This document shows, one piece after another, positions 13,132-16,386 of a DNA stretch of 16,386 nt. Location of the stretch: positions 1-16,386 of the forward strand of contig CAYQTO010000077.1 of the NCBI GenBank assembly GCA_964420455.1. The letters are read 5' to 3'. The stretch is from CAYQTO01 sp964420455. GTDB lineage: Bacteria > Sumerlaeota > Sumerlaeia > SLMS01. The position numbers and the translations under genes were made by a program. Position 1 is the stretch's first letter. Each line of letters opens with the position of its first letter. The notes beneath the pieces were generated by a model that was given only the letters and a program-made list of their open reading frames with translations, was not told the origin of the DNA and did no database searches.

Positions 13132-14892
13132 TCAGTCCTCCATCGTCAGCTCGGCGGCCTGTGCCACGGTGGTGGCCCCCTGCTGGACCTTGCGGGTGGC
13201 CGCCACGCGCATGGTTTCCATGCCCTGCTGGATCGCCAGACGCTTTAGCTGGACCGGAGGCAGCTTGTTCATGATCCCGTCGCGCATCACGTCGTCGATG
13301 ATCATCACTTCGTAAAGCCCCAGACGCCCCTTGTATCCGGAATGGCGGCAGACCTCGCACCCCTGTCCCCGATAGAAGACCAGATCGTCGGTGATTTGGG
13401 ATTCCGGGAACTGGATCAGCTTCAGTTCCGACTCCTCCGGATTGTATTCCGTGCGGCAGTTCTTGCAGATACGCCGGGCGAGCCGCTGGGCCTCCACCAT
13501 GGAGAGTGAGGCGCTGATCAGGAAGTCCTCGATGCCCATGTTGAGAAGACGCTGGACGGTGCCGGGCGCGTCGTTCGTGTGCAAGGTCGAGAGAACCATG
13601 TGGCCCGTAAGCGCCGCCTTCACGGCGATCGCGCCGGTCTCCAGGTCGCGAATCTCACCGACCATGATGATGTCCGGGTCCTGGCGGAGGAAAGCCTTCA
13701 GCGCAGCGGAGAAGGTCAGCCCGATGTCGGGCTTCGCGTTCACCTGGTTGATGCCCGGGAGGTTGTACTCAACCGGGTCCTCGCAGGTGCTGATGTTCTT
13801 GGCCGGGTCGTTGATTCGCGACAGCGCCGAGTAGAGCGTGGTGGACTTACCGGAGCCGGTGGGGCCCGTGATCAGGCACATGCCGAAGGGCAGGGTGATC
13901 GCCTTCTCAAACTTGGCCTTGATGTGGGGCTCGAAGCCGAGGTCCTCGAGGTTCAGCATCAGGTTCCCCTGGTCGAGAATACGCATCACGATCTTCTCGC
14001 CGTAGACGGTGGGGCAGGTGCTGACACGGAAGTCGATGGGGCGCCCCTGAACCTTCACGCGGAAGCGGCCGTCCTGGGGGACGCGGCGCTCGGCGATATC
14101 GAGTTCCGAGAGGATCTTCACGCGCGACACGATCGCGTTCTGGAACTTCTTGGGCGGGTTCGTCATCTCGTTCAGCACGCCATCGATGCGGTACCGCAGG
14201 CGCAGGCGCTTTTCGAAGGGCTCGATGTGGATATCCGACGCGCCCGCCTTCAGTGCCTCGGTAATGATCATGTTCACCAGCTGGATCACCGGCGCGTCGT
14301 TCACGTCCGCCGTGTCCTCGTCGCTGTCCTCAAAGTCCTCCATGGAGGCGGCGTCCATCTCGAGGTCCTCGAAATTGAGCGCGTCCTTCACCGCCGCCTG
14401 CACGTCGGAGTCCTGAATTTCCTTCAGCGCCTCCTCGATGTTCGATCCTGCGGCGCCACCGGGATAATAGCGCTCGATCGCCTCGATGATGTCCGACTCG
14501 AAGGAGATGACCGGGATGATCTCGCTCTTTGTCAGCAGCTTGAGCTCGTCGAGGAGGTAGATATTGGAGGGGTCGCTGAGGGCGATCGTAAGCGTGTCGC
14601 CGGTCTTGTCCACTGGGACGATCTTGTACTTTTTCACGATGTCCCGCGGGATCGTGTTCAGCACCTGCGAGTCGATCTCGTAGTGGGAGAGCGTGATGAA
14701 GGGGACATTGAGCTGCTTGCCGAGGGCCGCGGCCATCTCCCACTCGGTCGTGATCCCCATATCGATGAGGACGTGCCCGAGGCTGCGGCGGCTTGTCTCC
14801 TGCTCCTCCAGCGCCTGCTTGAGCTGGTCCGCACTGATCACATTGTCGCTGACGAGCATCTCGCCAAGCTTGCGTTCCATCGCGGTGGCCAT
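13132..14892 (-). CDS. pilB: Type IV pilus / type II secretion assembly ATPase
   Basis: The 586-residue protein is a PilB/GspE hexameric ATPase that powers pilin assembly from the cytoplasmic face of the membrane. An MshEN-type N-terminal domain covers about 5-145. An acidic linker follows (about 150-200, including ASMEDFEDSDEDTADVND), then the catalytic core: VIQLVNMIITEAL, ASDIHIEP at 218-225, Walker A GPTGSGKST at 343-351, Walker B DIIMVGEIRD at 407-416, and the His box LTGHMVLSTLHTNDA at 428-442. The zinc-site cysteines C476, C479, C512 and C515 are all present. The intact features favour an active extension ATPase over a PilT retraction ATPase. The start ATG at 14892 has GAGGAGA at 14901-14907, 8 bases away. 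A candidate promoter with an internal palindrome lies upstream. pilC follows; pilT, pilD and pilM-Q are not in the window. Confidence 0.96.
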   Translation of the reverse strand: MATAMERKLGEMLVSDNVISADQLKQALEEQETSRRSLGHVLIDMGITTEWEMAAALGKQLNVPFITLSHYEIDSQVLNTIPRDIVKKYKIVPVDKTGDTLTIALSDPSNIYLLDELKLLTKSEIIPVISFESDIIEAIERYYPGGAAGSNIEEALKEIQDSDVQAAVKDALNFEDLEMDAASMEDFEDSDEDTADVNDAPVIQLVNMIITEALKAGASDIHIEPFEKRLRLRYRIDGVLNEMTNPPKKFQNAIVSRVKILSELDIAERRVPQDGRFRVKVQGRPIDFRVSTCPTVYGEKIVMRILDQGNLMLNLEDLGFEPHIKAKFEKAITLPFGMCLITGPTGSGKSTTLYSALSRINDPAKNISTCEDPVEYNLPGINQVNAKPDIGLTFSAALKAFLRQDPDIIMVGEIRDLETGAIAVKAALTGHMVLSTLHTNDAPGTVQRLLNMGIEDFLISASLSMVEAQRLARRICKNCRTEYNPEESELKLIQFPESQITDDLVFYRGQGCEVCRHSGYKGRLGLYEVMIIDDVMRDGIMNKLPPVQLKRLAIQQGMETMRVAATRKVQQGATTVAQAAELTMED

Positions 14893-14963
14893 GGACGACG
14901 TCTCCTCGCCTGTTAAGAGCCTGCTACTTGCCGGATTCAGACACCTCTTGTCGTAAGGACGGA

Positions 14964-14992
14964 AGGTTAGGGATATCCCTTGGTGCTGGCAA
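14964..14992 (-). promoter_or_regulatory. Candidate pilB promoter with an operator-like palindrome in the spacer
   Basis: On the minus strand TTGCCA (14992-14987) differs from the -35 consensus at one position. Exactly 17 bases later TAACCT (14969-14964) keeps the three most conserved -10 bases (T, A, final T). The perfect 12-base palindrome AGGGATATCCCT (14969-14980) fills most of the spacer, where a repressor would block the polymerase. The leader to the pilB start would be about 65 bases. Seen by eye only. Confidence 0.4.
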
Positions 14993-15038
14993 GCCGAAGT
15001 TCCCGGATGAAACCGGGTGGCAGGAGTGGCAGGAGGCT

Positions 15039-15076
15039 AAAAAGCGGCAGCCCCGGGCGGTGGGGGCCCGGGGCTG
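15039..15076 (-). terminator. Intrinsic terminator after the phosphatase gene
   Basis: CAGCCCCGGGC (15048-15058) pairs perfectly with GCCCGGGGCTG (15066-15076) in an 11-bp stem with a 7-base loop. On the minus strand it is followed by CCGC and then five T (15043-15039). It begins 35 bases after the phosphatase stop and isolates that gene from pilB. Confidence 0.8.
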
Positions 15077-15110
15077 TGTTCATGACCTTGGGGATGGGCG
15101 GGTGGGCCTG

Positions 15111-15794
15111 TCAGCTCTTCTTCGCGGCGGGAACCTTCTTGGCCCCCTGCGAGGAACCATTGGCCTTCCCGGCGGCAGGCTTGGCGCCCGCCCCCTTCGC
15201 CTTTGCCACCACCTTGGGGGCCTTGCCCTTCGCGGCGCCCTTTGGCGGGGTTGTGCGGCTCCGCGCTGTCTTTTCCTTCTTGATGTCTTCCGGCGGCTTC
15301 CCCGTGAAGAACTCCTTGTTCTCCAGCATCCGGTCGATCGCCAGCTTCATCTCGCGGTAAACCCGCTTGTAGACCTCAAGGGTGGCTCCCATGGGGTCGG
15401 AAATCTGGTAGTTCTTCACATCGCTCTCGGCGAATTCCTTGAGGAGGTAGGTCTTCCCCTTCGCCTCATCACTTTCCCGCAGGGCCCACTGGACGTGGAA
15501 CGGGGTCATGCCGAGGATCAGGTCTGCCTTGCGGATCAGTTCCTTCGTCAGTTGGGAACTGCGCATCGGTGTGATGTCCACCGACGCGGTCTTCATGACC
15601 TGGACGGCTTCGGGGGTGGGGATGAGCCCCGGGATGGTCATGACTCCGGCGGTCCTTACCTCGACATCGTCGATGCCGCGCTCCTCGAGGGCCTTTTTCA
15701 TGTATCCTTGGGCCATGGGGCCGCGGCAGGTGTCTCCGGTGCAGACAAAGACGACCGTCTTACGCTTCTTTTTCCGGCCCAGCATCAGGCTCAT
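15111..15794 (-). CDS. Low-molecular-weight phosphatase-family protein with Lys/Ala-rich C-terminal tail
   Basis: The 227-residue protein has the LMW protein-tyrosine phosphatase fold at about 13-160. The CX5R loop reads CTGDTCR (C18 nucleophile, R24) and the general-acid motif is SDPMG with D133. Two P-loop positions differ from the usual CxGNxCRSP: D21 replaces Asn and G25 replaces Ser, which may weaken activity. T22 matches the threonine that marks arginine phosphatases of the YwlE type rather than tyrosine phosphatases. Residues about 166-227 form a tail rich in Lys, Ala, Pro and Gly (KGAAKGKAPKVVAKAKGAGA), like bacterial histone-H1-like or AlgP tails, absent from ordinary LMW phosphatases. 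A basic RKKKRK precedes the fold. AAGAGGA at 15800-15806, 5 bases before the ATG at 15794, decides the start over in-frame ATGs at 15833 and 15875. It ends in a strong terminator just before pilB. Confidence 0.85.
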   Translation of the reverse strand: MSLMLGRKKKRKTVVFVCTGDTCRGPMAQGYMKKALEERGIDDVEVRTAGVMTIPGLIPTPEAVQVMKTASVDITPMRSSQLTKELIRKADLILGMTPFHVQWALRESDEAKGKTYLLKEFAESDVKNYQISDPMGATLEVYKRVYREMKLAIDRMLENKEFFTGKPPEDIKKEKTARSRTTPPKGAAKGKAPKVVAKAKGAGAKPAAGKANGSSQGAKKVPAAKKS

Positions 15795-16121
15795 CGGGAT
15801 CCTCTTTTCCTTGTTTCGCAGCCGTTCGACCATGGCGATATAGCGATATCGTGAAACGGGTAAGGCGGTTCGCATCGCGCTTCAACGTCAGCCCTGATGG
15901 TCGGTGCGTCGGATGCGGGGTGTGTCGGGTGGATGAGCGGTTGGCGTCTTAACAGAATCATCATCCACCACGTTACCAAGCAGCATCAATGCCCCCCACG
16001 ACAGCAAGGAAATTCGAGGACTTGGAGGCCCTGAATCGGGGAGGCTGGCGGCGGCAACGGGTCGTTGTGCTACAGTGCGTTGCAACCGTTACCAGACATG
16101 GTGCAGGGGTGCGAAAATCCG
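15795..16121. other. 327-base region without a recognised gene; several inverted repeats
   Basis: Open frames here overlap each other and have no family signal. It holds three inverted repeats: CGATAT/ATATCG (15836-15851), 42 bases before the phosphatase start; GGTGGATGA (15928-15936) with TCATCCACC (15961-15969), a perfect 9-bp stem with a 24-base loop; and GGCAACGG (16053-16060) with CCGTTACC (16086-16093), one mismatch, 25-base loop. The region likely holds the phosphatase promoter and the 3' end of the gene at 16122. No -35/-10 pair was convincing. Confidence 0.4.
15800..15806 (-). promoter_or_regulatory. Ribosome-binding site of the phosphatase gene
   Basis: AAGAGGA on the minus strand, 5 bases before the ATG at 15794. 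It selects this start over two upstream in-frame ATGs, which would add 13 or 27 residues with no family similarity. Confidence 0.7.
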
Positions 16122-16386
16122 CTACTTGAGGTCCCACTTGCGGCGCTTGGAGCCCTCCCCGGCGGCGGGGTCCTTCGGCTTCCTGGGTTCCGGCCCCGGG
16201 AATGCCCCCCCGGCGGTTTCCCTGTCTCCGCCGGGCGCTGTCCCCCCCGCCATCCGCGGCAGGGCGAGGACCGCAATGCCGCCCGCAAGCACCACGGCAC
16301 CAACCAGCCGGTTCCCCACCGCCAAATCCAAGAGGCCAAGCACCACCGCTGCCCCCCCGGCAACGGGCCCGAGGGGGCCCACCCGC
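16122..16386 (-). CDS. Small membrane protein, probably partial (5' end outside window)
   Basis: The frame is open to the right edge. A GTG at 16382 could be the start but upstream sequence is missing, so it is treated as partial. At least 86 residues are visible: two short hydrophobic segments at about 7-22 and 25-42 (VAGGAAVVLGLLDLAV and LVGAVVLAGGIAVLAL), then a Gly/Pro-rich hydrophilic tail ending GEGSKRRKWDLK. I do not recognise the family. The coherent membrane segments followed by a charged tail favour this frame over the overlapping frame at 16070-16363. The positively charged tail suggests a cytoplasmic C-terminus. It is on the same strand as the phosphatase, 327 bases upstream of it. 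Confidence 0.5.
   Translation of the reverse strand, partial: RVGPLGPVAGGAAVVLGLLDLAVGNRLVGAVVLAGGIAVLALPRMAGGTAPGGDRETAGGAFPGPEPRKPKDPAAGEGSKRRKWDLK

Noticed and set aside
16070..16363. Minus-strand open frame of 97 residues at the right end
   Set aside because: It is Arg/Trp/Pro-rich and overlaps the frame at 16122-16386, which shows coherent membrane segments and a charged tail.

Overview
The window is a GC-rich bacterial scaffold piece. One run of 10 N (9955-9964) marks an assembly join, so it probably comes from a draft or metagenome assembly. Genes use ATG or GTG starts, and Shine-Dalgarno strength varies. The small pseudopilin (a 'LTTPVAYL' and 'GPDG' type), the PHP protein with a C-terminal beta domain, and the diderm-type exported and lipid-transport genes suggest a deeply branching Gram-negative phylum such as Sumerlaeota, Hydrogenedentota or a planctomycete relative. 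This placement is inference from protein style only.

Layout, left to right. 1-871 (-) is the N-terminal 290 residues of a ComM/YifB AAA+ ATPase, running off the left edge. 1132-2430 (-) is a membrane-anchored Ser/Thr kinase, directly downstream of a type IV-like pseudopilin (2439-2993, -). 3247-4434 (-) is an exported MsrB-MsrA fusion. 4551-5285 (-) is an MlaF-like ABC ATPase and 5427-6491 (-) a PHP phosphoesterase. A divergent gap at 6492-6589 leads to a plus-strand operon: a GT87 glycosyltransferase (6590-7801), a one-TM protein (7861-8451) and gpsA (8448-9449). gpsA converges on dprA (9507-10620, -), which is cut by the N run. Upstream of dprA on the minus strand are an unrecognised one-TM coiled protein (10631-11686), pilC (11811-13031) and pilB (13132-14892). 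After a strong terminator come a low-molecular-weight phosphatase with a Lys/Ala-rich tail (15111-15794, -) and a partial small membrane protein at the right edge (16122-16386, -).

How the genes fit together. PilB, PilC and a pseudopilin are parts of a type IV pilus or type II secretion machine. DprA and ComM handle incoming single-stranded DNA in natural transformation. Having them within 16 kb suggests a DNA-uptake locus. A Hanks-type kinase follows the pseudopilin and an LMW phosphatase lies next to pilB, so phosphorylation control of the machine is possible but unproven. The GT87-gpsA operon and the Mla-type ATPase point to envelope lipid and glycan metabolism, and MsrBA to repair of oxidised envelope proteins.

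Several intergenic regions carry clear inverted repeats: two good intrinsic terminators, a palindrome inside a candidate pilB promoter, and nested hairpins before msrBA and after the kinase. I saw no tRNA, rRNA, CRISPR, insertion sequence or phage gene.
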